Program-made: the position numbers and the translations under genes
The notes under the pieces: generated by a model
What the model saw: only the letters and a program-made list of their open reading frames with translations
Database searches by the model: none
Told to the model about the DNA's origin: nothing
Origin: SHXR01 sp046160305
Lineage (GTDB): Bacteria > Pseudomonadota > Gammaproteobacteria > Burkholderiales > SG8-39
NCBI GenBank assembly: GCA_046160305.1
Contig: JBJXGX010000278.1
Coordinates: 1-15,922 of the forward strand
Direction: 5' to 3'
DNA: 15,922 nucleotides
In this document: positions 7,106-15,134 of the stretch, piece after piece
How the letters are laid out: the number at the start of each line of letters is the position of its first letter
Position numbering within the stretch: the first letter of the stretch is position 1

Positions 7106-7118
7106 GTTGATCAGTAAC
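7106..7118. repeat. GTTGATCAGTAAC direct repeat, copy 1
   Basis: This 13-base sequence GTTGATCAGTAAC recurs exactly at 7261-7273. It has a TGATCA palindrome and GTT/AAC ends, so it is partly symmetric, as a regulator binding site would be. This copy is 285 bases upstream of the peroxidase start codon. Confidence 0.45.
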
Positions 7119-7260
7119 CCGCGCGGCGATCGTCACTCGGCCGTTGATGTCAACTCTACGTAGCGCTATTCCGATCGGTGCGCTGGGGACGTATGACCCG
7201 GAGCACAGAGGATTGAATTGAAGGGGTTTGACCCCCCTAATCTGCGGACTCCCTGCCACG

Positions 7261-7273
7261 GTTGATCAGTAAC
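7261..7273. repeat. GTTGATCAGTAAC direct repeat, copy 2
   Basis: This is the second exact copy of the 13-base sequence, 155 bases after the first and 130 bases upstream of the peroxidase start. Its position would suit an operator for the peroxidase operon, but no regulator gene is present in the window to link it to. Confidence 0.45.
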
Positions 7274-7403
7274 GTCGAACGGTTCCATCGTGCGGTGGCG
7301 CTCGCGTGTTGCGGCCGTTGACGCGAACACGGTGGCGGTTGGGTCGACACCGTTTGCCGCGCCCCATTCTATCAAGTCCCGACGCTTTCACTAGCGAGGT
7401 AAC

Positions 7404-8417
7404 ATGCAACGAATCGTCGCCGCTATAGAGGCATGCGCCCTCGGGATTGCCGCAGCCGTCGTGCTCATGGCCGCTGCGAGCGCCAGCGCCGATCGACAAC
7501 CCGACCCGTACCTCCGGCCAATCGAGGTTCCGGCGCCCGCCGACAATCAGATAACGCCTGCTCGCGTAGAACTTGGCAAGGCGCTTTTCTTCGATCCGCG
7601 TCTGTCGGCTTCCAACTGGATCAGCTGCGCAAGCTGCCACAACCCTGCGCTTGGCTGGTCCGATGCGCTGAAGACCGGATTCGGACACAACATGAAGTCT
7701 CTCGCCCGTAACACGCCGACCATTCTCAACGCGGCCTTCCAATCCATCTTCATGTGGGACGGGCGCAAGGCCACGCTCGAGGATCAGGCGCTCGGACCGA
7801 TACAAGCCGACGTCGAGATGAACCAGGACATCGCTGAGCTCGTGAAGAAGCTCGAATCGATCGCAGGCTACCGCGCGATGTTCGAGCGGGCCTATCCCGG
7901 CGAGGCCATTGCCGACAAGACCATCGGCAGGGCGATCGCGAACTTCGAGCGCACGATCGTGTCGACCGAAGCACCATTCGATCGCTGGCGCAAGGGTGAC
8001 CAGGGTGCGATGAACGATTCGGCAAAACGGGGCTTCGCCCTGTTCGAGGGCAAGGCCAATTGCGTGGCCTGCCATATGGGCTTCAACTTCACTGATAACG
8101 GTTTCCACAATATCGGACTCATGAGCCAGGACGAAGGGCGCTTCGCCCATCGCAAGGTGCCGTCGCTAAAAGGTGCGTTCAAGACGCCGACCCTACGCGA
8201 CATCGAGCTCACGGGGCCCTACATGCACAATGGTATGTACAAGTCGCTCGATGAGGTCGTGGACCACTATGACCGCGGTGGTGATCGCAAGGAGCACCTG
8301 AGCGTGAACATCAATCCACTCGGCCTGAATGACCAGGAGCGCCGGGACCTCGTGGCGTTCTTGAAATCGCTCACGGGTACGCCAATGACCATCAGTCTGC
8401 CCATGCTGCCGCAATAA
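7404..8417 (+). CDS. Di-haem cytochrome c peroxidase (CcpA/MauG family), periplasmic
   Basis: The 337-residue protein starts at ATG 7404, with GAGGT a few bases upstream. A signal peptide covers about residues 1-29 (hydrophobic AAAVVLMAAASASA). Two haem-binding sites follow: CASCH (C75, C78, H79) and CVACH (C220, C223, H224). The segments RNTPTILN and MWDGR, and PTLRDIELTGPYMHNG with M274 as a likely axial ligand, are typical of the bacterial di-haem peroxidase family. It would reduce H2O2 to water in the periplasm with electrons from small cytochromes or copper proteins. Just such partners follow: a cupredoxin 79 bases downstream, then a mono-haem cytochrome c. A MauG-like oxidative modification role cannot be excluded. 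Confidence 0.92.
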   Translation: MQRIVAAIEACALGIAAAVVLMAAASASADRQPDPYLRPIEVPAPADNQITPARVELGKALFFDPRLSASNWISCASCHNPALGWSDALKTGFGHNMKSLARNTPTILNAAFQSIFMWDGRKATLEDQALGPIQADVEMNQDIAELVKKLESIAGYRAMFERAYPGEAIADKTIGRAIANFERTIVSTEAPFDRWRKGDQGAMNDSAKRGFALFEGKANCVACHMGFNFTDNGFHNIGLMSQDEGRFAHRKVPSLKGAFKTPTLRDIELTGPYMHNGMYKSLDEVVDHYDRGGDRKEHLSVNINPLGLNDQERRDLVAFLKSLTGTPMTISLPMLPQ

Positions 8418-8496
8418 TCGCCATCGAGCGAATAAACGAAATCAACTCGATCGAAACCACATGCGGCGCGGCGCCGCTTACTACCAGGAGCTCGCG

Positions 8497-8823
8497 ATGA
8501 ACTCGATGCTGAAGAGTGTGGCCATGATCGTCGGCCTAGCCGCGGCTGGTATTGTTATCGCAGACGGAGAGCACCTGATCGGCCAGAAGAACAAAGCGTT
8601 CAGCACCCGTTCGGTGAAAGCGAAGGTAGGCGACAAGCTGGTGTTCAGGAACGATGATCCATTCGCTCACAACATCATGTCCCTGTCCGATGTGCAAAGC
8701 TTCGATCTTGGCACCTTCAACCATGGTCAGACACGATCGGTCACCCTCAAGAAGGAAGGCAAGATTGAAATCGAGTGCGCGATCCACCCCGAGATGACCA
8801 TGATCGTGGACGTCGTCAAGTGA
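8497..8823 (+). CDS. Small exported cupredoxin (type 1 copper protein)
   Basis: The 108-residue protein starts at ATG 8497, preceded by AGGAG; a longer frame from 8461 gives a non-hydrophobic N-terminus and is rejected. A signal peptide (residues 1-22, SVAMIVGLAAAGIVIADG) exports it. The plastocyanin-like fold has all four type 1 copper ligands: H58 (FAHN) and the C94-x2-H97-x2-M100 cluster in ECAIHPEM. The short CxxHxxM spacing resembles plastocyanin/methylamine-utilisation-type cupredoxins. Probable role: one-electron carrier in the periplasm, between the following cytochrome c and the peroxidase. Its stop codon overlaps the next gene's start (GTGA), so the two are probably translationally coupled. 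Confidence 0.9.
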   Translation: MNSMLKSVAMIVGLAAAGIVIADGEHLIGQKNKAFSTRSVKAKVGDKLVFRNDDPFAHNIMSLSDVQSFDLGTFNHGQTRSVTLKKEGKIEIECAIHPEMTMIVDVVK

Positions 8824-9227
8824 AAGCGATGCGCTCGCTCCGCGTTGCGGTCCTTGTTTCGGCGGTGGCTTTCCTCGCGATCTCCGATCCCGGCGATGGG
8901 CATGAGCGCGACATGGCACACATCCACACGCAAATGGATGCGATCGAAGCGAGCGTAATCCGGGGCGCCGCCCTCTTCGACACCTATTGCATTCGCTGCC
9001 ACGGTCGTGAAGGCGGAGGGGATGGTCGCGCGGCGAAGATGTACGCGCCAAGGCCGACCAATCTCATGAAAAGTATGGTGCCCGATGAGTATTGGGAGGT
9101 GATCATCCGTCGGGGTGGTTCCGGTGTTGGGCGCTCGGAGTTCATGCCTCCCTGGGGTGAAGAGCTCACCGACGAACAAATACGTGATTTGATCACTTTC
9201 CTGAACACTATCAGGAAGAAAGATTGA
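8820..9227 (+). CDS. Mono-haem class I cytochrome c, exported
   Basis: The 135-residue protein is read from GTG 8820, whose GTGA overlaps the cupredoxin stop; ATG 8829 is an alternative start three codons on. The signal peptide is MRSLRVAVLVSAVAFLAIS. One haem site, CIRCH (C57, C60, H61), is followed by the usual GREGGGDGR segment, and M109 in FMPPWGEELTDEQI is the expected sixth ligand. The final helix DLITFLNTIR is typical of small c-type cytochromes. It completes a three-gene redox operon with the di-haem peroxidase and the cupredoxin. It is a likely electron donor to one of them, though the direction of electron flow is inferred. Confidence 0.9.
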   Translation: MKAMRSLRVAVLVSAVAFLAISDPGDGHERDMAHIHTQMDAIEASVIRGAALFDTYCIRCHGREGGGDGRAAKMYAPRPTNLMKSMVPDEYWEVIIRRGGSGVGRSEFMPPWGEELTDEQIRDLITFLNTIRKKD

Positions 9228-9273
9228 CCACTAAGACATCGCAGTAAGTGATGCTCCACATACCTCTGATTTT

Positions 9274-9297
9274 GTCCGCGGAGAGCCTTCGCGGGAC
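9274..9297. terminator. Weak hairpin between cytochrome c and diguanylate cyclase genes
   Basis: GTCC plus GCG pairs with CGC plus GGAC (one bulged G) around a 9-base loop, in the gap between convergent genes. T-runs are absent on the exit sides, so this is only a candidate terminator for the redox operon or for the cyclase. Confidence 0.3.
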
Positions 9298-9377
9298 GAA
9301 ACACGTCGACGCAGCCGCGACACGCATTCGCGCCAGTCGGTATCGCCTTGGCGTAAGATTGTGTGGTCAGCCTGCTG

Positions 9378-11639
9378 CTATACCGTGCTTTCGAGTTCCG
9401 GTATCTCGCGAGCCGGCAGGTCGGAGGCAATATTCTCAACGGCTGGTTCCTCCAGCGTCTCTGCTTTGTTCGAGACGGTGCTGGCGACAGTGAGCCGATC
9501 GCGACCGGCGCGTTTCGATTCATACAAAGCAGCATCGGCGGCTTGTATGACTTCGTCCGCGTTCGCGCCGAAATCCGGAAACATCGCGAGCCCCATCGAA
9601 ACGGTGATTCCAGGCAATATATTACCCCGCGATTTCAGCTCCAGATTGTGGACGCTTTGCATGAAACGGCCGGCCCAGATCCTCGCGCCCTCGATCGGTG
9701 CGTTGTACAAGACCACGGTGAACTCCTCGCCGCCGTAGCGGGCCGCCACGTCGCTCGCCCGCACGGATTCTTTCAGCGTCCGGCCGAGCAGCCTGATCAC
9801 CGCATCGCCGGCTTCATGACCAAATTGATCATTGAATCGCTTGAAGTGATCCACATCGATCATGAAGATCGCGAGCGGTTTGCTCTCGCGCGCAGCACGT
9901 GAGAGGTCCCGCGCCATCGATTCCTCCAGATAGCGCCGGTTGAAAAGTCCGGACAGCGGATCCCGAATCGACAGCTCGCGCAGTGTTTGCCGCAACTTGA
10001 GGTTGGCAAGTGCCATCGATAATTGATCCGCGAGACGCTGAACCCGCAATCGCTCGCTCCGGATCAGTTCCGCATCTTCGCCCCGGCCGGCGAGCTCGAC
10101 GAAGAACAGGCCAAGTGAGGTGCCATGGGACATCATCGGGACACAGAGCGTTCGATATTTTTCGCCCACGGGATGAACATGCTTGCAATAGATGTCGTGC
10201 TGTGGCGAATTCACTCGATAGGATCGCCCCCTGCGCATGGCCCAGCAATCCTCCAGGCTCATGTTGTCGACCGCCTCGGCCGCGCCCCATTTGGTTAGGC
10301 AGTCGAGCCGATTCAGCGAGGACGCGGTGAGGTAGATGGCCCCAGCGTGCGGCGATAGGAGGCGGGGGAGCATGCGCGACAGGATTTCACCGGCCTCGAA
10401 CAGATCAACCGCCGTCTGCATCAAGTTCGACATTTCCGTGACTTGCGTGGACTCCAGATTGCGATCTTCTAGAGTCTGGTTGGTCTGTTCGATCTCCCGC
10501 GAACGTGCCGCGATGTGTTCCTCGGCCTTCACGCGCGCGATTGCCATCTCCTCGAACGACCGGAGCAACGGCCGGAATTCGACGTCCGACTGGTCCAGGG
10601 CGGCAGTCGAGCCACTGAGCTCTCCGCGCGCCAGCGACTCCGTCGATGCCTGCAGGCGCGTAATCGTCGCGGTGATCCCTCGATAGAATTTCTTGCCGAC
10701 TATCGTCCCGATGGCCCCTCCCGCGATTAGCATGGCCAGCGTTATCAGGCCTCCCCAGTCGAGAATCGTCGACATCCGCCCATCCGCGGCGCGCACCTGC
10801 GCTTCCACGGCAAGGCGCATATCGGTTGCGATCAACTGGTTCAACTCCCGATGGTGGCGTGCGAACTCGTCGATCATCGACTGCTTGGACTTGAACGCGT
10901 TGAAGACCTCGGATACGTTGCGCTCGCCACCCGCGAAGACGCGATCGACGCGCTTAAGCCAATCCAAATCCGGTAGGGCAAGCTTGGTGCGCAGGTATCG
11001 GTCGCGTTGCTTGCCGTATCTTGTCAACGCACGCTTTCCTGATTCCTCCCACTCCGGATCAAGGATCGTCAGAAAGCCGAGCAATGCACGCTCCATTTCC
11101 TTTATGGCGAGTTTCATCATCAGGGCGGCATCGCGTTTCTCGCCGATTTCGGTCGCATCGACCCTGCCGACGGATATCGTGTTCGACTCGAACAATTGAT
11201 TAAGCCCGTCGAAGGCTGCAAGCGCGCCCTGCATGTTTTCAGTCAGTTCACCGTTTTTCGCGACGATCTGTTTGGCCAACTCGCCAAAGCGTCTGAATGC
11301 AACGTCGGATCTATGACCAAGTTGGAGCAGCTCGGGCTGTGCAGCGAGCGACTCGAACTGCTTCAGGTGCCTGGCGAAGTTCTCCTCTTCGGGCGCTATA
11401 CGCGCGAGATGGGCCGGATCGCGGTCGTTCAAGAAGCTCAGCACGGCGTCGCTGATCCGGCTCGAGGCGTCTCCCATCGCGATGGTTGCACGGAAGAGCG
11501 GCGTCTCGACCAAGGTGATCCGCGTAAATTCGCTCCGCGTAAGATAGCTTTGCAAAGCAAATATCGCCGCCACGAAGACAAGCATGCCCGCGAGGCTGCC
11601 GACACCAGCGATCAGTTTTCTTCTTATCGACGAGTTCAT
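9378..11639 (-). CDS. Membrane-bound HAMP-GAF-GGDEF diguanylate cyclase
   Basis: The 753-residue protein starts at ATG 11639. Transmembrane segments at about 9-30 and 292-315 enclose a mostly helical periplasmic sensor region (31-290). A HAMP linker follows (about 316-368), then a coiled coil, a GAF domain (about 400-548, with DCWAMRRGR and further cysteines) and a GGDEF domain (about 555-715). The active site is GGEEF (636-640), and an inhibitory I-site RxxD (R627-D630) sits exactly five residues before it. An active, product-inhibited diguanylate cyclase is therefore expected. A ~40-residue acidic tail follows the GGDEF domain. It is divergent from the pilus ATPase gene, which binds c-di-GMP in its family, so this enzyme is a plausible local source of the signal. 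What the sensor detects is unknown. Confidence 0.93.
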   Translation of the reverse strand: MNSSIRRKLIAGVGSLAGMLVFVAAIFALQSYLTRSEFTRITLVETPLFRATIAMGDASSRISDAVLSFLNDRDPAHLARIAPEEENFARHLKQFESLAAQPELLQLGHRSDVAFRRFGELAKQIVAKNGELTENMQGALAAFDGLNQLFESNTISVGRVDATEIGEKRDAALMMKLAIKEMERALLGFLTILDPEWEESGKRALTRYGKQRDRYLRTKLALPDLDWLKRVDRVFAGGERNVSEVFNAFKSKQSMIDEFARHHRELNQLIATDMRLAVEAQVRAADGRMSTILDWGGLITLAMLIAGGAIGTIVGKKFYRGITATITRLQASTESLARGELSGSTAALDQSDVEFRPLLRSFEEMAIARVKAEEHIAARSREIEQTNQTLEDRNLESTQVTEMSNLMQTAVDLFEAGEILSRMLPRLLSPHAGAIYLTASSLNRLDCLTKWGAAEAVDNMSLEDCWAMRRGRSYRVNSPQHDIYCKHVHPVGEKYRTLCVPMMSHGTSLGLFFVELAGRGEDAELIRSERLRVQRLADQLSMALANLKLRQTLRELSIRDPLSGLFNRRYLEESMARDLSRAARESKPLAIFMIDVDHFKRFNDQFGHEAGDAVIRLLGRTLKESVRASDVAARYGGEEFTVVLYNAPIEGARIWAGRFMQSVHNLELKSRGNILPGITVSMGLAMFPDFGANADEVIQAADAALYESKRAGRDRLTVASTVSNKAETLEEPAVENIASDLPAREIPELESTV

Positions 11640-11989
11640 TGTGGCGCTGTGCGATAGCGATTGCGGGGCATCCGCCAGTCAATCACCGGGCGGCGCTCCG
11701 GGGAGGGTCCCTCGCCAAATATCGGAACCGGGCTCTCCTCTCTTTAGCGATTCCCTGCAAGATTGCTGATTTCAGTCGCCGGGGCGTGACGTTGGAGTGC
11801 TAGTCCCATTCCAGTACGTGCGAGCATCGATGTGATTTCGATGATGCATCTGAACTCGCTCACGCATCGAGATGCGACTTATCTCTCCATTCGGCATGGC
11901 ACTAAGTGACGTCGGGGATCTTCACTCGATTGCCGAGCGTGGCATGCGCGTCTATGTTCGTCTGACCCTCCCGCCCCAAAGGCATAGCT
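11640..11989. other. 350 bp divergent intergenic region before the pilus cluster
   Basis: This holds the presumed promoters of the cyclase (-) and the pilus operon (+). No ORF here looks real. Around 11824-11876 several GCATC/GATGC-containing inverted repeats cluster, including CGCATC-GA-GATGCG at 11863-11876 and CATCGA/TCGATG at 11825-11843. These could be operator sites or a leader hairpin. I saw no match to the conserved core of a c-di-GMP (GEMM) riboswitch, judged by eye only. Confidence 0.45.
11863..11876. promoter_or_regulatory. Palindromic CGCATC-GA-GATGCG site upstream of mshE
   Basis: A 6+6 base inverted repeat around a 2-base centre lies 113 bases before the mshE start. Other GCATC/GATG repeats lie just upstream. 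It could be a transcription-factor site; none is identified. Confidence 0.35.
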
Positions 11990-13693
11990 GTGGCCCGACC
12001 GGAAAAGATCCGCCTCGGCGAGACGCTGATTCAGCAAAAGCTTATCTCGCAGGAACAACTCAAAGTCGCGCTCGACGAGCAGCGACGCACCGGCCGCAAG
12101 CTCGGGCGCGTGTTGATTGACAACGCGTTCGTCACCGAGGACCAGATCGCCGAGGGGCTGGCTCGCCAGTTCAATATCCCCTATGTGAACCTCAAGTTCG
12201 CGAATGTCAACGCGGAGACGGCGCGGAAACTCTCGGAAATGCATGCGCGCAGGCACCGCGCGATCGTCTTGGAGGAACGCAAGGCGTCCTTTCTCGTCGG
12301 CCTGAGCGACCCGAGCGATCTCAACGCCTATGACGAAATACAGCGCCTGCTCAAGCGTGAAATCGAGCTCGCGGTCGTCAATGAAACACTTCTTCTGCAG
12401 ACGCTCGATCGCGTCTATCGGAGGACGGATGCGATCTCCGGCCTGGCGCGTGAGCTCGAACAAGACATTGGCGATTCCACTGTTGACTTTCGTACGCTCG
12501 GCGCGGGCGCGAGTGCCGAAGACGCGCCAGTCGTGCGCCTGCTGCAGACGCTGTTCGAGGATGCAACACAGATCAACGCCTCCGACATCCACATCGAACC
12601 GCAAGAACGCCGGTTGCAGATCCGTTTCCGGATCGACGGTGTGCTGATTCTGCAAACCGAGGCGGATACCAAGATCGGCGCGCCGCTCGCGCTCCGGTTG
12701 AAGCTCATGGCCGGTCTCGACATCTCCGAGAAGCGCCTGCCGCAGGATGGCCGCTTCAATGTGCGGGTACGTGATCAGCATGTCGATGTGCGGATCTCGA
12801 CGATGCCGACCCAGCATGGTGAATCCGCGGTGCTGCGCTTGTTGAATCAGTCGGCCAATCTGCGCGGGCTCGATGGCTTGGGCATGCCCGCGCCGATGGT
12901 CGAGCACTTTCGGTCGCTTACGCGGCGATCGAGCGGAATGCTATTGGTGACGGGCCCCACCGGCAGCGGCAAGACGACGACGCTCTATTCGGCGCTCGCC
13001 GAGCTCAATTCGGTCGAGCGCAAGATCATCACCGTCGAAGATCCCATCGAATATCGAATGGCCGGCATCAGCCAGGTGCAAACCAATGAAAAGATCGAGC
13101 TTACGTTTGGCCGCGTATTGCGCTCGGTGCTGCGCCACGATCCCGACGTGATTCTGGTCGGGGAGATGCGCGACCAGGAGACCGCACAAATCGGCTTGCG
13201 CGCGGCGATTACCGGTCATCTGGTGTTCTCAACCTTGCACACGCTCGATGCCGCCAGCACCCCGGTTCGACTGATCGACATGGGCGCTCCCGCCTTCATG
13301 GTGGCGACGGCATTGCAAGCGGTCCTCGCGCAGCGACTGATCCGTGTGAATTGCGAGAGTTGCGCCGAGCCCTATGAGCTGCCGGGCACTGAACTAACCT
13401 GGCTCAAGGTCTGCGGCGAGCAAATCGATGGTCCGGCGAAGTTCATGCGCGGCCGCGGCTGCTCGCATTGCAACGGCACCGGCTTCCAGGGCCGTATGGG
13501 GATCTACGAGCTCCTCGAAATGAACGACTCGCTGGTCGACGCAATCAATCGGGGCGACCCGTCCGGTTTCATCCGTATGGCCAATGAAAGCATGCGCACG
13601 CGCACATTGCAGTCGCACGCGCTGGCACTGGCGACGCAGGGACGCACGTCCATTGGCGAAGTCATCCGCGTGGCAAGCTCGGTGGCGGATTGA
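11990..13693 (+). CDS. mshE: MshE-like type IV pilus extension ATPase with c-di-GMP-binding N-domain
   Basis: The 567-residue protein starts at GTG 11990, with AAAGG about 9 bases upstream. The N-domain carries two consecutive 24-residue MshEN motifs, RLGETLIQ...LDEQ (residues 8-31) and KLGRVLID...LARQ (37-60). This pattern binds c-di-GMP in Vibrio MshE. The GspE/PilB ATPase core has Walker A GPTGSGKT (K328), Walker B DVILVGE (E392) and a zinc-binding tetracysteine C455/C458 with C491/C494. The protein powers pilin polymerisation on the cytoplasmic face of the inner membrane. The next gene (GspF/MshG type) overlaps its stop, so the pair is coupled. PilB or GspE is the alternative name, but the tandem motifs and the following pilin genes favour MshE. 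Confidence 0.92.
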   Translation: MARPEKIRLGETLIQQKLISQEQLKVALDEQRRTGRKLGRVLIDNAFVTEDQIAEGLARQFNIPYVNLKFANVNAETARKLSEMHARRHRAIVLEERKASFLVGLSDPSDLNAYDEIQRLLKREIELAVVNETLLLQTLDRVYRRTDAISGLARELEQDIGDSTVDFRTLGAGASAEDAPVVRLLQTLFEDATQINASDIHIEPQERRLQIRFRIDGVLILQTEADTKIGAPLALRLKLMAGLDISEKRLPQDGRFNVRVRDQHVDVRISTMPTQHGESAVLRLLNQSANLRGLDGLGMPAPMVEHFRSLTRRSSGMLLVTGPTGSGKTTTLYSALAELNSVERKIITVEDPIEYRMAGISQVQTNEKIELTFGRVLRSVLRHDPDVILVGEMRDQETAQIGLRAAITGHLVFSTLHTLDAASTPVRLIDMGAPAFMVATALQAVLAQRLIRVNCESCAEPYELPGTELTWLKVCGEQIDGPAKFMRGRGCSHCNGTGFQGRMGIYELLEMNDSLVDAINRGDPSGFIRMANESMRTRTLQSHALALATQGRTSIGEVIRVASSVAD

Positions 13694-14922
13694 TGAGTGC
13701 GTTCGCTTTCAGGGGCCGCAATGCGCGCGGCGAGTTGATCCGCGGAAATCTCGAAGGGACCGATTCGTCCGCCGTCGCCGACCAGCTCGTGCGCACCGGG
13801 ATTACGCCGGTGGAGATCAAGCCCGCATTCGCGGCCGGCGACCTGAATATTTCGCAGTGGCTCGCGCGATTGCAGGAACGCGTTACGCCGACCGACCTCG
13901 TCATCATGTCACGCCAGCTCTACACGCTTCTGCACGCGGGTGTACCCATCCTTCGCGCGCTGGGAAGCCTTGAGGCGTCAGCGACGAATTCCGCGTTGTT
14001 GCGTGTGCTGCAGGATCTGCGCGCCAGCCTCGATAGCGGCAAGGAGCTCTCCGCGGCGATGCGCCAGCACCCGACCGTTTTTTCGCCGTTCTATGTGGCG
14101 ATGGTACGCGTCGGTGAGATGAGCGGCCGGATCGACGATGTGTTCCTGCGCATGTCCGAGCACCTCGAATTCGAAGTCGAGATGCGCGGCCGGGTGAAAG
14201 CGGCCCTCCGGTATCCGCTCTTTGTCATCATCGCCATGTCGGTCGCGCTCGCGATCGTCAGCGTGTTTGTCATCCCCACGTTCGCCAAGATGTATGAGGG
14301 GTTCGGGACCCAGCTGCCGCTTCTCACGCGGGTCCTGATCGGTTTCTCCAACTTCACGGTGAACTATTGGCCATTAATTGCCGCGGCGGTCATCGGCGCA
14401 ATCATGGGATTTCGATTGTGGACGGCCACCCCTCGAGGACGCTATCTCTGGGATCGCACGCGATTGCGCCTTCCGATCGCCGGCAAGATCATCACCAAGG
14501 CAACGCTTTCGAGATTCGCGCACAGTTTCTCGCTCTGCATACGATCGGGCGTACCCCTCGTGCAGGCGCTTTCGGTGGTCGCTCGTGTGGTCGAGAACGA
14601 GTTCATCGGCGCGCGCATCGAGCAGATGCGCGATGGCGTAGAGCGAGGTGAAGCCATCTATCGGACCGCGATCACGGCAGGTGTGTTCTCGCCGGTCGTA
14701 CTTCAGATGATCGCGATCGGCGAGGAGACCGGCGCGCTCGATCACCTCATGACCGAGATCGGGTCGATGTACGGTCGCGATGTCGAGTACGACCTCAAGA
14801 ACCTCACGTCCCAGATCGAGCCGATCCTGATCGTGGGCCTTGCGATCATGGTGTTGATTTTGGCGCTCGGGGTACTCACGCCAATCTGGGGTCTGGGTAG
14901 GGCCATGATCGGGAAGGGTTAG
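13693..14922 (+). CDS. mshG: MshG/PilC/GspF-family inner-membrane platform protein
   Basis: The 409-residue protein starts at ATG 13693, whose A is the last base of the mshE stop (TGATG). It has two cytoplasmic GspF domains. The first includes MSRQLYTLLHAGVPILRAL and MVRVGEMSGRIDD; the second includes FAHSFSLCIRSGVPLVQAL and IAIGEETGALD. Three membrane segments lie at about 174-196, 225-243 and 376-398. It anchors the ATPase and helps pilin subunits enter the growing pilus. Order and overlap with the ATPase gene match MSHA and related type IV pilus clusters. Hairpins follow the stop, separating it from the pilin gene. Confidence 0.92.
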   Translation: MSAFAFRGRNARGELIRGNLEGTDSSAVADQLVRTGITPVEIKPAFAAGDLNISQWLARLQERVTPTDLVIMSRQLYTLLHAGVPILRALGSLEASATNSALLRVLQDLRASLDSGKELSAAMRQHPTVFSPFYVAMVRVGEMSGRIDDVFLRMSEHLEFEVEMRGRVKAALRYPLFVIIAMSVALAIVSVFVIPTFAKMYEGFGTQLPLLTRVLIGFSNFTVNYWPLIAAAVIGAIMGFRLWTATPRGRYLWDRTRLRLPIAGKIITKATLSRFAHSFSLCIRSGVPLVQALSVVARVVENEFIGARIEQMRDGVERGEAIYRTAITAGVFSPVVLQMIAIGEETGALDHLMTEIGSMYGRDVEYDLKNLTSQIEPILIVGLAIMVLILALGVLTPIWGLGRAMIGKG

Positions 14923-14949
14923 GCAGCGTGCCGTTCCGTGACGCGCTGC
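14923..14949 (+). terminator. Hairpin right after mshG
   Basis: GCAGCG pairs with CGCTGC around a 15-base loop, immediately after the mshG stop, and is followed by GCTTTAT. It is a possible weak terminator or processing site. Confidence 0.35.
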
Positions 14950-14962
14950 GCTTTATCACCAC

Positions 14963-14999
14963 CATGCTCGAAGAAAAGGTGAGCATGTGTTGTTGTTCA
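14963..14999 (+). terminator. Candidate intrinsic terminator between mshG and the pilin gene
   Basis: A 7 bp stem CATGCTC/GAGCATG with an 11-base A-rich loop is followed by the T-rich tail TGTTGTTGTTC. It would end or reduce read-through from the ATPase/platform genes, implying that the pilin gene has its own promoter. Confidence 0.5.
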
Positions 15000-15067
15000 A
15001 ATTCTTGCCGGTCTTGGACTACGGAGGACGAATCCTGGTGACGCTTAGTAGGTATCGAGGACGATCC

Positions 15068-15084
15068 GGCGGCAGAACGCCGCC
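15068..15084 (+). terminator. GGCGGC/GCCGCC hairpin in the pilin leader
   Basis: A perfect 6 bp GGCGGC/GCCGCC stem with the loop AGAAC is followed by TTTGT, 50 bases before the pilin start. It is either an attenuator/terminator or a 5' stabilising hairpin in the pilin mRNA. Confidence 0.4.
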
Positions 15085-15134
15085 TTTGTCCTGCGGCGTC
15101 TTGACAATGCAGGTCCACAAACCGGAGATGAGAA

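Larger units (their letters stand above)
6904..7403. other. 500 bp divergent intergenic region, no gene supported
   Basis: This separates the HD-GYP gene (-) from the peroxidase operon (+). Short open frames on both strands show no recognisable protein and no good ribosome sites. It contains two exact copies of a 13-base sequence (see the repeats at 7106 and 7261) and a small GGGG-TTTGA-CCCC hairpin near 7221-7236 with no T-run. Base composition is a little less GC-rich than in the flanking genes. It should hold the promoters of both flanking units; I could not assign -35/-10 boxes with confidence. Confidence 0.5.

Noticed and set aside
6900..7259. 119-codon open frame in the gap before the peroxidase operon
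   Set aside because: It has no recognisable motif and no ribosome site, and overlaps the HD-GYP start region; it is treated as non-coding.
7215..7260. tRNA-like GGGGTTTGACCCCC hairpin ending near GCCA
   Set aside because: The loop does not match a T-loop and no anticodon or acceptor arms can be drawn around it.
7266..8150. 294-codon open frame on the minus strand
   Set aside because: It is a shadow of the di-haem peroxidase gene, which has both CxxCH motifs and a signal peptide.
11879..12907. 342-codon open frame on the minus strand
   Set aside because: It is antisense to the MshE N-terminal half and shows no recognisable domain.
15101..15106. TTGACA as a -35 box for the pilin promoter
   Set aside because: It is only about 30 bases before the start codon; a -10 box at normal spacing would fall on the ribosome site and shows no TATAAT-like sequence.
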